Assembly (NCBI RefSeq): GCF_018320785.1
Contig: NC_054881.1
Location: 17,360,275 to 17,424,274, forward strand
Reading direction: 5' to 3'
From: Cheilinus undulatus
Lineage: Eukaryota; Chordata; Actinopteri; Labriformes; Labridae
DNA: 64,000 bases
Shown here: piece by piece, positions 33,736 to 46,426 of the stretch
Layout of the letters: each line of letters starts with the position of its first letter
Position numbering within the stretch: the first letter of the stretch is position 1
Position numbers and translations under genes: made by a program
The notes under the pieces: generated by a model
The model's database searches: none
Told to the model about the DNA's origin: nothing
What the model saw: the letters and a program-made list of their open reading frames with translations, nothing else

Positions 33736-34977
33736 AATGGACCTATGTAAGCTTTGCTTGCTGCATGGATTCATGAAGGACAAGCTTTTTTCCTGTAGGC
33801 AGACTTACTCAGCTTCATTAAAGGTTTTATAATCAGGTTTTGCAGGTCAGGTTTTTAACTTTTAGCTTTTGCCATTCTGTTACCTTAACCATTATCCTTA
33901 CCCTACAAAAAGTTTAATCCGATTTTATGTCAAAGGTTAAGCATATTTCTAAGCTATACGGCATCTCAGATGAACTGTCTGCAGCCAGACTGTTTTACAA
34001 ATGTGACCAAATGAAGAGCCGATTGTGAGCCAAACAACCAGCTCTTCTGAGCCGAGTCAAATACTTGCCAATCAGTTTAATAGGTTTTCTTCTTTATCCT
34101 CACCTCCTTCTTGTAAGATTGTGAGCCCTTCAATGCCACAGTGTCACTGTCACATTACATTTTTGGTACCTTAAATAGTTCGGCTAACAAAGACAAAATA
34201 AGTTCAGGCTAATGATAGAAATTCCTGGTGTTGTGTTCAATAACCATTAAAATGCAGGAATTCTGACTTTAAATTTTCTCTTAGTTCCCCTTCACCCTAT
34301 GTTGATATCTACATAATTTAGTTTACACTTATCACTCTCACACACAGACACACATCTATATTAAAAGTGTGTGTCAGGAGTAATATTTGAAGCTTTGATA
34401 CACAGATGGTGGTGCTGTCTACACCTGCCCTCCACTGGGACCGGAGTGTGTGTATAGGTGCGTGTTTGTGTTGTGTGTGAGCAGTCTTCAATACTTGAAA
34501 GAGACTTGTCAGCATTCCTCTCTGAACTACCTCTCTCCTCTATTAATCTCTCTTTCATTCTGTCTTCCTCACACTCTCCTCCTCTCACTTCCTTACATTT
34601 TTACTCACTCTTTCTAGGCCTCTCTCTCCTCAGCCTTGTTCTCTTTGGCTTTACATCCAGTAACTTATATCATCACTCTTGCCTCCATAATTAGTGTTGT
34701 GTCAAGGTTGAAGTGAGGAAATAAATACAGGTTTTTGATTGATCTCTGATTGATTATAGTATTTTAAAAATGTCACTATTTTGACTTTGAAAACCGTTTT
34801 GGTTTTATTTTGGACTTTTGTACTGTCTCACGCTAAGGGTACCTAACTTCCTGTTTTGCTGCAAACCTGCTTTTATTCTAAAAGAAAATAAGGCATTTGG
34901 GTAGATCAAAGATTACAACGTGTACTTAACCACAGAAAAAGGAACTTGTTATAGATTGAAAAGGAATTAAAGTACCT
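33736..34977. other. No gene seen
   Basis: 33830-33900 (AATCAGGTTTTGCAGG, GTTTTTAACTTTTAGC, CCTTAACCATTATCC) recurs inverted at about 58660-58720, so a longer dispersed repeat encloses the GCTA tract. The rest is unique. Confidence 0.4.
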
Positions 34978-35145
34978 CTCACAATTAGTGAAATGGGGAT
35001 CACCTGAGTGCAGTGAATGTGTCTTATTAGGTGTTGTAGTATAAAGACACGTGTCTGGAAGGTCCAGTCACCGGTTAATCAGTATTCCTGGCTACCATTG
35101 CACCTTGAAGACAAAAGAACACTTCAAGCAGCACTGAACATTACT
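34978..35145 (+). mobile_element. Tc1/mariner relic, family A, leader only
   Basis: GGGATCACCTGAGTGCAGTG, TCTGGAAGGTCCAGTCACCG and GTATTCCTGGCTACCATTGC match the family A leader and first codons, then homology ends at about 35145. Confidence 0.75.
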
Positions 35146-35845
35146 AATGCAGATTTTGTATCGTATCTTGCATATTAAGCGGGGTACATGGTGGGTGCAG
35201 TGAAATTTGACTTTAGCATACACAACTGATAATTCCTTGCGCCTCTCTGATGATGATTATGTAATTTATCTATAAGATATGATCAGCATAAACATACTAG
35301 AAGTAAAAACAAAAGGAGAGAAGTAATTTTCACCTTTGTGAGGAAGTCTGAATGATTCCACAATAGACAATGGAAGCCCCACTGTGTCTGAGACTGTGTG
35401 GTTTTAACTGGGGTAACCATGCTGAGAGCTGCTGTATACATGCAATACCCTCACATTCACTTCTTCCTATGTGTTAAAACCTAATTTTTTTATACAACAA
35501 ACACACATTGATGCGTACACAAACACTGTTATTGCCAAGAGGAAATCAATTGGTGTTAGGGTGTGGATTCCTTCATGTGACTGAAATATGTTTCCCTGGC
35601 CGTGAGAAACAAAGCTGAGAGATTCACATATGTTATACAAGAGGGAAATGTGTGGAGAGAGAAGGGGGGAGAAAAATATGTAGTTCAAGCAAATGTTCGT
35701 TGTACTAACTGAAGAAAAAGCAATGTACAAAAAGAGGAGAGGTAGGGAGAATGTTTCTGCAGTTTTAACTAATGCTATTGTTAGCAGAGATTTCTTCATT
35801 TTTGAAAAGAGTGTTTTCTTTTCTTCCCTTTGTAACCTAAAAAAA
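35146..35845. other. No gene seen
   Basis: Unique AT-rich DNA without recognised features. Confidence 0.5.
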
Positions 35846-36672
35846 TCAGCCCCAAAACAAGAAGCAACTTATAGGAAACCGAAGCATTCCCAGGCCAGGT
35901 GAGATACAGTATATAATCTCTCCAACAAGTTCTGGGTCTACCCCAGGGTCTCCTTCCAGTTGGACATGCCTGGAAACCTCAACAGGGAGGCGACCAGGAG
36001 GCATCCTAATCAGGAGCCCGAACCCCCTCAACTGACTCCTTTTGCCACAAAGGAGCAGCGGCTCTACTTCGACATCCTTCCAGATGTCCGAGCTCCTCAA
36101 CCTATATCTAAGGCTGAGCCAAAACACCCTCCTAAGAATCTCATTTGGATCGCTTGAACCCCTGATCTTATTATTTTGGTCATTACCCAGAGTTCATGAC
36201 CATAGTTGAGGGTTGGATGAAGATCAACCAGTAAATTGAGAGTTTCGCCTTCTGGCTGAACTCCCTCTTTACCACAACAGTGCGGTACAACGTCTGCCGC
36301 AGATACTGCACCAATCTGCCTGTCAATCTCGCCCTTCTACCCTCACTCGTAAACAAGACCCCCAAGTACCAAGAACTCCTTCACTTAGGGCAAAGACACT
36401 CTTCCCACCCGGAGGGAGCAACCCACTGTTTTCCGGCAGAGAACCATGGCCTTGGACTTAAAGGTGCTGACCCTCATCTTAACCGCTTTGCACTCAGCCA
36501 CAAACTGTCCCAGTGCCTGCTGGAGGTCCCTGGCTGGAGAGGCTAACAGAGCCACATCATCTGCAAAAAGCAGAGATAGGATTCTGAGATCGCCCAGCCG
36601 AAAAACCCTCCTGTCCCTGGCTGCACCTTGAGATCCTAACAATGAAAAAACACAAACAGAATCTGAGACAAG
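35846..36672 (-). pseudogene. LINE reverse transcriptase/C-terminal fragment
   Basis: Read on the minus strand from 36672. The first frame holds LGDLRILSLLFADDVALLAS; FADD is the reverse-transcriptase active-site box (usual form YADD/FADD) that binds catalytic metal. It continues DLQQALGQFVAECKAVKMRV. A second frame gives MGVLFTSEGR and LYRTVVVKREFSQKAKLSIY. A third gives RLRSSDIWKDVEVEPLLLCG and RGFGLLIRMPPGRLPVEV. Several frameshifts separate the blocks. The N-terminal endonuclease and most of the polymerase are missing. It belongs to the same family as 29688-30183 and shares its 3' region. Confidence 0.85.
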
Positions 36673-38335
36673 GGGCCCTGTAGCCCATCATGCACTGGGA
36701 ATGTGTCCGACTCTCTTTGGAAACTCACTAAAGACACAACATTTACCTACTATAAAATTTCAACTATAGGTTCTTTGCAGTTGATGCTACTCCAGATGAG
36801 GGGCAGGAAGTGATTTCTGCATAAAGGAGCTCTATCAAAACGTTAAAGTTTTGAGCTGTTTACGGCTGCGCCAAATGTTTAAATTGAGAGAAGAAAACCA
36901 GCCACCTTAGGACCCAGAATGTCATGACACTGTCAATAAAGTTTACATAGCACATGGAAAAGAAATAGCAATCAATTCTCATCTACCAAACCTGACAGTA
37001 ATGATCAGTTCAATTGGGGCATCTCAACAAATATACTAATGAGTGTGAGATGATGCTACAAAGCCAGACACAACTGTCTTTTTCTTGTACATATCTAGGT
37101 GGACACATAGACGGAGTTTGTGTTAAATCGATGCAATAAGAACTGGTCTTGCTACTGCTCATGTCTTTCTATTTCTCATGGTGCAAAGTACGACTTCAGT
37201 TCTGTGCTGCTCGTCTTCATTTTTCCTAAATGAATGTAAAAAGACGTTGGTGTTGCAGTTGGAGGTAATTACAGACTGCTTACTGCTGCATCAGTCATTA
37301 ACCTCTCAACTATTAGTCCTGTTTAAACACTCTGCCCAACGCTAATGCAGCTCACCCCGCTTAAAAGCATTCTGGGTAATTGGCTTTTTGGCACGAGAGT
37401 GGTCAGACAATTTCTGTGAGAGTGTGTCTGTTTGAGAGAGAGCCCAGGTAATTTATGTTTATGTTCGAATGATAGAGAAAATCCGGATCTGGGTGTGTGA
37501 GGAAAAACGTGTAGAGCTAAAGTGTGTTTTGTGAGGTTGTGTTTCAGAGAAAGAGAGAGTCTAACATCAGCTGGCTCACTCGCAGCAGCCAATTTTGGGG
37601 AAAAAAACACAGGAAATCAATATTTCTACACAGATGCCTTCCCTTATTTACATCACAAACCTGCACCCAGTTAGGAGTGGTAGAGCGTTTGTGTGTCTAG
37701 TACTTGTTAGGGGTGTAGAGGTGTGTATTCATATGAAAAAATGTTTTAATGGAGAAAGAGGGCAGTCATACATGGCAGCTCCCCTCCTAATCCAGGTAGC
37801 AGTAATGCATGGAAGTATTTGCAACCAAATATTAAACAGCAAATGAAGAAGAAGAAGCAGCAGATTAGTCATATCATCCCAGAATATATTGAAGCCCTTC
37901 ATCCACTTTAGAAATACTGGAGTATTTCGTACACTTGGGGCCCATTTGCAGTTGTTTCAATGGTTTAATTTGGACATTAGTGACATCTCATTTCTACTCC
38001 TCTCACTCCTGTGTGGCTTTAGTTCTTGCATACAGCCCTATCTACCTTACATGGGCATAAAAGGGGCATTTCTTCATGCTAGTTAGGAAAAATGTGCACA
38101 TGCTTTCAGCGTTCGAGGCCATGGCATTTGTCACTTTAAGAAAACAGGAGTTTTCAAGAACACACTATAAATCTGACGTGGCTTTCTCTTAAAGCGAGAT
38201 CACATTGGACTAATTTAGCCAGATTTCAGCCTGCAAGTGTTATTGCAACCGGTTGTCAAACATTCATGAATGCTGAGAATGAAAATTGTATGACTACATT
38301 AAAAAAAGAACAAAGTATATTCAACCTGAATTCAC
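36673..38335. other. No gene seen
   Basis: Unique sequence. A moderately GC-rich patch at 37320-37420 (AACGCTAATGCAGCTC, GGGTAATTGGC) might be conserved. No exon recognised. Confidence 0.4.
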
Positions 38336-38825
38336 ATAAATTGCCACACAAAAATTTAGTTTGCCAAGTCCTTTTATAAACCTGCAGCTCAAAAAATTAA
38401 GAAAGGCTAACCCCTTATAAACACAACACACACAGAAATCAGTTGGCCTACACACTTAAATTTGCAACACAGAAAACATAGCAGGCCTATCCTGCTGTGG
38501 ATAAGCAACATAAAAACTAAGTAGGCCTAACCCCTTATTAGTAAGCAACACAAGAACATAGCCTTAACCATGCTTAAGCAGCACAAAAAACTAACTAGGC
38601 CTATTCCCCTCTAAGTAAGGAACACATTCAAACTTAGGAGGCCTAACCCCTCATGACTAGGCAACACAAGAAAACACTGTAAGTAGGCCTAAACCTTATA
38701 TTAAAGCAACACAAAAACTAAATTGGCCGAACTCCTTATAAATATGCAACACCAAAAAAATGAAGAAGGCCTGTTCTCTTATACATTAGCAACACAAAAA
38801 AGGAAGTATGCCTAACCTAATTGCT
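38336..38825 (+). repeat. Minisatellite, unit about 41 bp, about 12 copies
   Basis: The unit is close to GCAACACAAAAACTAAGTAG followed by GCCTAACCCCTTATAAGTAA. Starts of GCAACAC-type boxes fall near 38464, 38505, 38545, 38578, 38619, 38661, 38706, 38746 and 38789, with weaker units before. Unit lengths range about 33-45 bp. AGGCCT-like centres are the most conserved part. Confidence 0.85.
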
Positions 38826-39271
38826 CCACTTTTGTTTAGAATAATTTTTCCATCTAAAGAATGCATTTAAATTAAATGGAAATACTTTCTGCGATTAAAT
38901 TACTTTCAGTCAACATTCAGTCACATTTATAACTCAAGTTCTAGCTGAAGGATAGCCAGTCCACTGACCTCTTCCTGATACACAGGGACATATCACATAT
39001 GGTTTCTTCTTTGTTGGATATAATGGTTGGGCTAGTATTACAAGACAATTCAGGACAAGTTATTTGTCGTATAATTTGACATTGTGGCATTGCAAAAAAA
39101 CAAAGTTGTACAGTATGATCTGGCCATTTGAAACCTTCATGATAACAAATTTAAGAAAATCTAAAGGAGATATTGGTGAATAAGGCCTATTTTTGTTTAT
39201 TATTCCACTTTTTTTATGGATCGTACCAAACTGTGACCCCAGAACCAAAGCATGGACCAAAACTGTGACCT
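38826..39271. other. No gene seen
   Basis: AT-rich, nothing recognised. Confidence 0.5.
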
Positions 39272-39795
39272 CTGTTTTCACCAAGCGGCAACTTTTGGTC
39301 CTGAAAAATGAAGCCAATGTGGGAGTCCAAAAATTGTAATATGTCGAGTGTCCACTTTAGGCTGAATGCAGGAATACTGGAAGTCTCGAGCAAAACACAT
39401 GTTAAGTTTTTTTTTTTTTTTTTTTTACATTAGAAATAAACCGTTTTACAGTCTGGTTCAAAAAAGCAAACATGTCTCATTAGCTAATGTCTTCATGTGC
39501 TCTCACTGTACAGGGGGTGAATTTTTTTTCAATCGTTTTGATTACATTCAGAAAAAACCTAAGTACTGATTGGCACACCTCATTTGATTGACATTTGATT
39601 GAGGTTGGCTTTAGTGCTAGCTTAGCTGACAGGAAGTCGAGCTCAGTTGGTTTGCTCTTGCCTGCCATTAGTTTGCGATTTCAGTATGGAGGCTGCCACG
39701 GATTGGCTTCAAAAGCTGTTTGAGTCCACCTGGTAATCAAACGGCTGACGTCACAGGCTTTGTCCAATTCTTTCTACTGTACAGCCTATGGTTTT
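39272..39795. mobile_element. Fish MITE family M, copy 1
   Basis: About 520 bp matching 51660-52165 throughout. Shared blocks include AAGCGGCAAC(T/C)T.TGGTCCT, AAAATGAAGCCAATG, GTGTCCACTT.AGGCTG, TAGCTAATGTCTTCATGT, CTCATTTGATTGACA, GCCACGGATTGGCTT and CAGGCTTTGTCCAATTCTTTC. No coding frame. A 20-base T run sits at 39407-39426. The class is uncertain. Confidence 0.75.
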
Positions 39796-41105
39796 TACAA
39801 ACCTAAAGATTTTTCACTAACACTCTCTTGTAATCAATGATCAGTTTCCACATTGTCAGATATTAATAAATGAATATACACAAGTCATTGATGATAGTGT
39901 CTATTGTTACTTAAGTCAAGGTAAAGGCTGTATATGTAATGTTTAACTTGTTTGACATTTATGTTAGTAATGCTGGAAAAAGAGAATTAGGAAAAAAAAG
40001 GGGGTATTGCGGACACTGGTGCACTCAGAGAACCACTCCTGAATACTCAGCCTTACCTTACAAAATAACCAACCCATTTCTTGTCTTCTGGCTTTGCTAT
40101 AGCAATAAATGTGCATTGATTTCACAGCATATTTATCACATTCTTCTCAGTCTCATACCTGTAAGTGCTGAAGCTTATTAGTGTTAATTGGCGTTGATCT
40201 ATTAATAAATGTCTGAAGGTAGAAGGTGATAAAGAAAGCCGCTCCCTGAGGTTGACGAATAAGATGTTGACATTCTCTGCTATTACTGCTCAATAGTGCC
40301 AAGAAGCTCTTTCTTTGCCTGTTGTTTTCTTTTTTGATCCCTTTTGACATGCTGGACCTAACTTTTGCCTTCGTTAGTCAAATCCAGTTATTTTCAGTGA
40401 AATATTTCTAAGAGTATCCTTCATTATCAGCTTGTATGCTTCTTTATCTTATCTTGTTTTAGTGTCATTAAAGGGTGGAAGAGTCTGTGGTGCAGAATGT
40501 CAATGAAGTCCACATTTGTGTGTTTGTGGTTGTATGCATGTTCTAGTTTTTCATGTGAATGTAGTACGAGTGTGTGTGTGTGTGTTGTTCCCTGCGACGT
40601 ACGTGTCTGTGTTTAATGTGTGACAGCAGGTCTGAGGCCGTAAAGCTCCAATAAAGCCGAACCTGAAATCATCAGGAGGGCGTCACGCTGGGACCGAGAG
40701 ATGAGGAGAAACTAAAGCAGAGGAGTTTCAGTACAGAGAAATCAGCCCAGTTACACAGCTATACTGTCCTACAGTCTTAAAAAACCCAACATCTACAGTG
40801 TATTTCCACTAACAGTGGGCATGGGTTTGCAAAGACAGCAGTTGTGCATGGGTGTTGTTTTGTTCACATTTCTGCATATTTTCAGGAAACTTACAGATAT
40901 GAACCAAACATTACAATACCACAGGAAATGATGGAAGTGTGGCCATTAGTTTAAGCAGGCGGAGAACAAGGAAAGCTTTAACGTTAGCTTGCCCAGGCAT
41001 ACAGACTGACAACTTCAACAGAACAGCTGGGCGGAGATTGGATGGGACTAGTCAGATGGGCAGCAGCACCCTCTATGTAGATTTTTTTCAAAATGCCCAA
41101 CCCAA
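39796..41105. other. No gene seen; short TG tract
   Basis: A (TG)n tract lies at 40570-40584. 40600-40720 is a GC-richer patch. 40920-41060 resembles dispersed fish repeat but was not assigned. Confidence 0.4.
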
Positions 41106-41335
41106 CGAACAATGCATTCAGCAAGCATTCAGACCCCATACACTTTTTTCCGTTTTTTATGTTGCAGCCTGATGCTACAGTCGAAAAAAATAGTTTAATT
41201 TTCTTTAATCTACATTCAGTACCCCATGATGAAAAACAGAATTTAAGATTTTTTTTTTTTTTTGCAATTTTTTGAAAATTGAGAAACTGAAAAATCACAT
41301 TGACAAATATTCATACCCTTTGCAACAACACTTGA
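41106..41335 (+). mobile_element. Tc1/mariner relic, family F, left-end region
   Basis: GCATTCAGACCCCATACACT, TTTTTATGTTGCAGCCTGAT, the AGTACCCCATGATGAAAAAC-like block and ATATTCATACCCTTTGC match the subterminal layout of another fish Tc1 family. It stops at GAAATTTGGCTCAG and is joined to a family A piece. Confidence 0.65.
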
Positions 41336-41457
41336 AATTTGGCTCAGTAACCTTTTCTCTGAGTTTCTTGGAGTGTTCTTTTGTCTTCACAGTGTAATGG
41401 TAGCCAGGAATACTGATTAACCTATGACCATATCTTCCAGATACAGGTGTCTCTATT
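41336..41457 (-). mobile_element. Tc1/mariner relic, family A, leader only
   Basis: On the minus strand, the complement of TCTCTGAGTTTCTTGGAGTG, GTCTTCACAGTGTAATGGTA and GCCAGGAATACTGATTAACC corresponds to the leader and first transposase codons of family A. It abuts the next element with no spacer. Confidence 0.7.
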
Positions 41458-42113
41458 CTAGTGTCGTAGTACTCGAGACCGGTCTCAAGACCACATTTTG
41501 AATGTCTTGGTCTTGTCATGCTCTAGAGCATTTTTACTCGGTCTTTTCTCAGTCTCGGACTGGCTGACTTGGGATTTTCCATCAAGACCGGTCAAGACCA
41601 GCACTGATCTGCCATTCTTCGACTTCATTAATGTGATAATAAGGATCAGCACTAGCTAAAACAACAAATAGCTACACCTGCAAAAACTCTGACATCAGCC
41701 AATCTTATTTCTAGTCAGAAATACCTCTGAACACTAACTTTATGCCTCACTTACTGGACAAATATCTATAACATCTCATTTTCAGATATCTGAAATAATT
41801 CCTGACTTGTAAGACCCTTTTAAATTCAAACAAGGATTTATTTTTTTACAAGAAGTTAATTGAAAAAATTTGTTAAGACTTGAGATTTTTGCATGTTGTG
41901 CTTTGAAAGAGTTGCAGACAACATGTTTTTATCTGTCAAATTTATTCAAAAGAAAACTAAAATTATGAGATAATGCTCTTTAACTGTTGTCATTTTTTAA
42001 AATTGATTTTTATGGTCTTGGTCTTGTCTTTGTCTTGGCTTGTCTTGGTCTCGGTCTTGACTCGGTCTCGACCCCCAAAAGTCTTGGTCTGGGATAGTGT
42101 GGTCTTGAGTGCA
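41458..42113. mobile_element. GTCTTGG-rich DNA element, longer copy
   Basis: Starts TAGTGTCGTAGTACTCGAGA followed by CCGGTCTCAAGACC, matching 4104-4256. It ends with a run of GTCTTGGTCTTG/GGTCTCGGTCTTGACTCGG words at 42012-42113. Between lies 400 bp of AT-rich DNA. The words at the two ends face so that the ends are rich in repeated GGTCTTG. No frame inside. Likely non-autonomous DNA transposon. Confidence 0.65.
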
Positions 42114-45100
42114 CACAAAGATGGTCTGAAAGCTCTGACTTGTTTACATGCATGTCAGAATAAACATCAAGTCATGACGTAGCCGTTATGCAGACACCTT
42201 GCACCCAGTCTGTGAAAATGGAAACAGACAGAAAGATAGAGTAATCTCACCTTGCTGTTAAAATACATATGGACTGTGTTACTAATCATGCTGTGGTGTT
42301 TAATGATTTGGGAGTTAGAACTAGCTTTAAGTATGTTAAACATGATCCAGTACTACATCTCAGCTGATTGTCACCTTTATGAAGACAGACAGAAATGAAG
42401 AAATCTGTGGTTGTGTGTTCATGTATATGTACACACTCACACAGTCACACCTGTTATATTGAAACCCTGGCAGATTTTCGTCAGGCCCCGTTCGTCTGCT
42501 TGCCAATTCGAAGCGTCCCTCGTCCGTCTCCACTAATAGACTTTGTTACCATGCCAGAGGTTCAGCACGTCTTAAATCACTCCACCGCTCCAAATCTGAC
42601 AGTGTGTTCTGTGATGTTTAATTAGGAATAATAGTTTCTAATATTCCACCAATTAGAGCCTGTCTGACGTTCAGTCAGGGGAGTTGTATTAAGTGAAAAC
42701 CAGGCAGGAAAAAAGGGAGAAAGCTAGAATTAAATGACTGAACAGGTAATGCCAGGTTGGTTCACCCCTGGGGTTTTTATATAAAAAACTGGCACCGCTG
42801 AAGGATTTCTGACTAATGATTCATTTAAGCGTTTCTCGAAGGAAATCACTAATTAAAACGAGGCTGAAAGTCCAAATGTTCAAACCTGCAAAATATGTTT
42901 AAAAGAGGAATTTAAAAAGGGGCTGCTGGTGGGTACCTGTGTGGCTGTGTATGTTTGCTTAAGGCAGTGATTTACAAAGGCAGCGTGGTGAACTACATTA
43001 TGTTAAATCATCCTGCAGCCAGAGAACCTGCTGTGTGGTGGTGCCAAAGCTGAGCGAGTCTCTAATGTAACGTCTGCAAATCAAACATGGACGCTCTTCA
43101 GTCGGGTCAAACCGTAACTACAGAGGAGGATCAAGAAATGGATCATCCAAAGTGTCAAAAATCCTCAGACTCTCAGTGAACTGTACCACCATGGGCTCAC
43201 TTTCTCACTTTTATATCCTGATTGAAATTAACTTCATTTAGAATTGGCTCTGTGCAGGTAACCATGGTGGGGATTTGGGGAATATCATCAAATTAGATGA
43301 AGACAATTTTTATTTTCTTTCAACATTTTTCATCAATGAAGACATTTAGAAATATACTTTTAATAGGTAGTGGTAAACAAGTAAGTACTGTGAACACAGG
43401 TAGACTTAGTCCCAATTCACCTTTTGCCATACCACTTAGCCTTATCCCTACTTTTGCACATTCATGTCTAGGAGTAGGAGGAGGTTTAGGGTGAAATGCC
43501 AGGGCCAATTCAAACTAAGATTTCCCAGAACAACACTCCAGACTCAGTGTTCTGGGAAATCTCCCAGAATGCCTTACAAATCATGGTTAAGATTGATGTA
43601 CAAGCCTCAAAAGAGAGCAAATGCAAGTAGTTTCAAATGATTTAGTGTTTTTTTTCAATTATGGTCCTTTTTATTTTCAACAAGCTGTCTGGTAATGTCA
43701 CCATGCCGTTGACAGCTAATGTATCAGGAACTCGAAGCAACGTCCCATTTGATAGGGGATGATTTTCTGTTGAGATGCACCAATCGAGAAAATTAGGATT
43801 AGGGTGATTCCACATCACAACCCAAAACAGCTGCTGTGCAGCTTTATTATAAAGGAGGGACTTTACCTGGTTGGAGATCAAAATTGTTATGTTGTATTGC
43901 ACATTAAGAGAAGGTTATATTTCATTGTACAACTCCTCAGTAGTGACTCAGTACTTCTATTAAACTTTGAATGAATGACTTATTCTTTTACCTTAGTTGA
44001 TTTATAGACCAGAATTTTTATTTGACTTAAGCCAGTCTAACTAAATTAAATGTAGTTATACTTGAGTACAACAGTCTTGTACTTTTACCAACTCTGTCCC
44101 TAATTAGTGAAAGATGCCTTAAAACAGCTCTGATTTAATAATAGGCTCACAAGAGAATGCCTCACCTCTTGCAAAACCCATGGCTTCATTCCACCTTTGT
44201 AAATCTGTAATTCTGAGCCCTAACTAAATTATAACAATACACCTGTACTTTAACTTCTTCTGAAGTGTTTCTATCACTGCATACATGTTGACGACTGATG
44301 ATTGTGCACCTTCTGGCCTACTGGTCTGAGGCATACTGATGGTAGTCATAACAGCTGTTTACAGGACGTCTCATAACCAAAGCAAGCGACTCTTACAGAA
44401 ATGTTTTTGTTAACATCTTACTGCCATACATGTTTCAGTTAGCGCAGCATATATTAAAGCCATTTATTAAAAAAAATGATAACAAGGCACTTTTTCGAAA
44501 CAGCATTTTTTGATAAAAGCAGCAAAGCTCTTTCACAATAAAGCGCTCTGATTTCTGTGTTCCTTATTGGGTCACTGAAGGCTTTTGTCCCATAAATAGG
44601 ACCAAGTACAACACAAAACACACACTGAAACACACATGTCCACTGCTGTCTGAAGCAGCAACAGAGGGAAAAAAACAAACAAGCAAACAAATAAAAGGAA
44701 GAATCACCCCAAATGGATTTATCAACCCACTGAGAGGATGTTGTGTTTTAGGATGTCCGCTCAGAAAAAGTAGGTCACCAGCACACAAACACCAACACAA
44801 GCACACTAAACAATATCTGACCTGGACCAAACGTTACATCAACACACACTTTAGTATGTGTATTTGCAAACAGGGCAGTTATCCACGTTTAGTCTGCCCT
44901 ATTCTTTGAGTTATTTTGGCAAACTCAAGGCTTGAATTCCCTATCATACTGTGTATTTGTATGTTTAGCATTTTTGTGTTTTTGTTTATATCAATACATA
45001 AGTTGCATCTTGTGAGTGGGCGCCAAAGTGACAGTATTTTAGGACAACATTTGGAGAGTGACAACATTCCCTTCATGTAACAGCATCTCTTGAGAAGTGG

Positions 45101-45317
45101 AGACATTTATGGAAATGTGAATCAGATTTATCCATGAGTTCGGGTTGACATCCACTAGACTTCAGACATCCGTTTTACCTGATTCCTAGCTGTCTTTGTA
45201 AAATGAAGTACTGTTCATATTTTTAGAAATGTCTGCAAACAACCATAATATTGAAGGCTGTTTATATTTCTAATATTTGTATTGTATTTTGGAGGAACCA
45301 TATGACAGTGTGTGAAA
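42114..45317. other. No gene seen; hairpin and CNE-like patch
   Basis: 42480-42670 is a GC-richer unique block ending in GATGTTTAATTAGGAATAAT and CACCAATTAGAGCC, a candidate regulatory element. An inverted repeat AGATTTCCCAGAAC/GTTCTGGGAAATCT lies at 43518-43562 with a 17-base loop. Nothing else recognised. Confidence 0.4.
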
Positions 45318-45600
45318 TAGACACTATATGGACAGAAGTGTTCAGCCACTGATCATTACACCAACAGAGATTGTAATAGCATTATATTCTAATACATGCA
45401 CTTTGTTGGACCTGTTTTGCAGCTGTGGGAATTTATGCCCATTCATCCTGTAGAGCATCTTTGAGATCAGGCACCAATGTTGGGCCAGAGGGCCTGGCTG
45501 GCAACTCCATTTAAGTTCATCTTAAAGGTGCTCAATGGGGTTAAGGTCAGGGCAAGTTCTTCCACACAGAACTCATCAAACCATGTCTTTATAGTCCTTG
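45318..45600 (-). mobile_element. Tc1/mariner relic, family D, first part
   Basis: Begins ACACTATATGGACAGAAGTG, the family D terminus, and continues ATTCTAATACATGCACTTTG, TTGGACCTGTTTTGCAGCTG and AACTCATCAAACCATGTCTT. The remainder resumes at 46427 after an inserted element. In the minus-strand sense it covers the 3' part of a Tc1 transposase, full of stops. Confidence 0.75.
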
Positions 45601-46426
45601 CGGTGTTAATTTTGACAGCTATTTTTATTTTTTGTTCCAATCTTAGTTTTTAGATTAAATGACTTTTAGTTTTAGTTTTAGTCACATTTTGGTCATTTCT
45701 ACGCTTTATAGTTTTAGTCTAGTTTCAGTCGACAAAAACGCAACAAAATTTTAGTCTAGTTTTAGTCCATTAAAAGTCCTCACATTTAGTCCTAACTTTA
45801 AGTCCAAGCATTTATTCTCGTGCTTAAATCTGTCAAAACATGGTAGTGTGTTCTATGCACCCTACAAAACCTGGGGTTCCTGCTTTCTACAGCTGAGAGG
45901 TAGAAGAGCTACTGATGTAGTTTATTTTGACAAATTCACCCACAGTGGAGAAAGATCATGGATTGTCTAGTAGTCTAGATAAAAACTAAACCTACTTCAG
46001 TTTCAGTCATCAAAGATCTATTTCTGGATCGTCTTAAGGCGACCTTCTCTAATTTCAATGTCTCTGACAAAGTCGGAGTAAAATCATAGGAGTCTTGTTA
46101 AAGTCGCAGCTCCCTCCTGTTGTCTCAGTCTTCAGGTTTAAGGTAATCATAACACTAGAATTTAGCTGTTTTAAGGTGGTTTGTCTTCAGTCTTGGCGTT
46201 ATGATAATATCAAACACGTTTGATATTGTCATAAGTCCTAAGGCCCGAACATACGCGAGTGTACTGTGAGCGGAGCGGACTCCGCGTGGAATGTCCGCAG
46301 CTATCAGAGCTTCCATAGTTGAGCGCACTGCTGTGTAGTGGTTTCCTGTGAAATTTCTGTGAAATCCTACATTTCCCACAGTCTTTGTGCGTTGTTTACA
46401 TTTTTCTGTTTTCAAAATTAACACTG
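45601..46426. mobile_element. TIR element inserted in the family D relic
   Basis: 826 bp. The left end is CGGTGTTAATTTTGA; the right end read inward is CAGTGTTAATTTTGA, 14 of 15 identical. It is flanked by GTCCTTG (45594-45600) and GTCCTTT (46427-46433), a 7-bp near-perfect duplication. Joining the flanks restores the expected CCTTGCTTTGTGCACTGG run of the Tc1 relic. The left part is rich in TTTTAGT words. No transposase is present. Confidence 0.75.

Noticed and set aside
38336-38825. CRISPR-like regular spacing
   Set aside because: Unit lengths vary and no constant repeat with distinct spacers exists; it is a minisatellite in a vertebrate genome.
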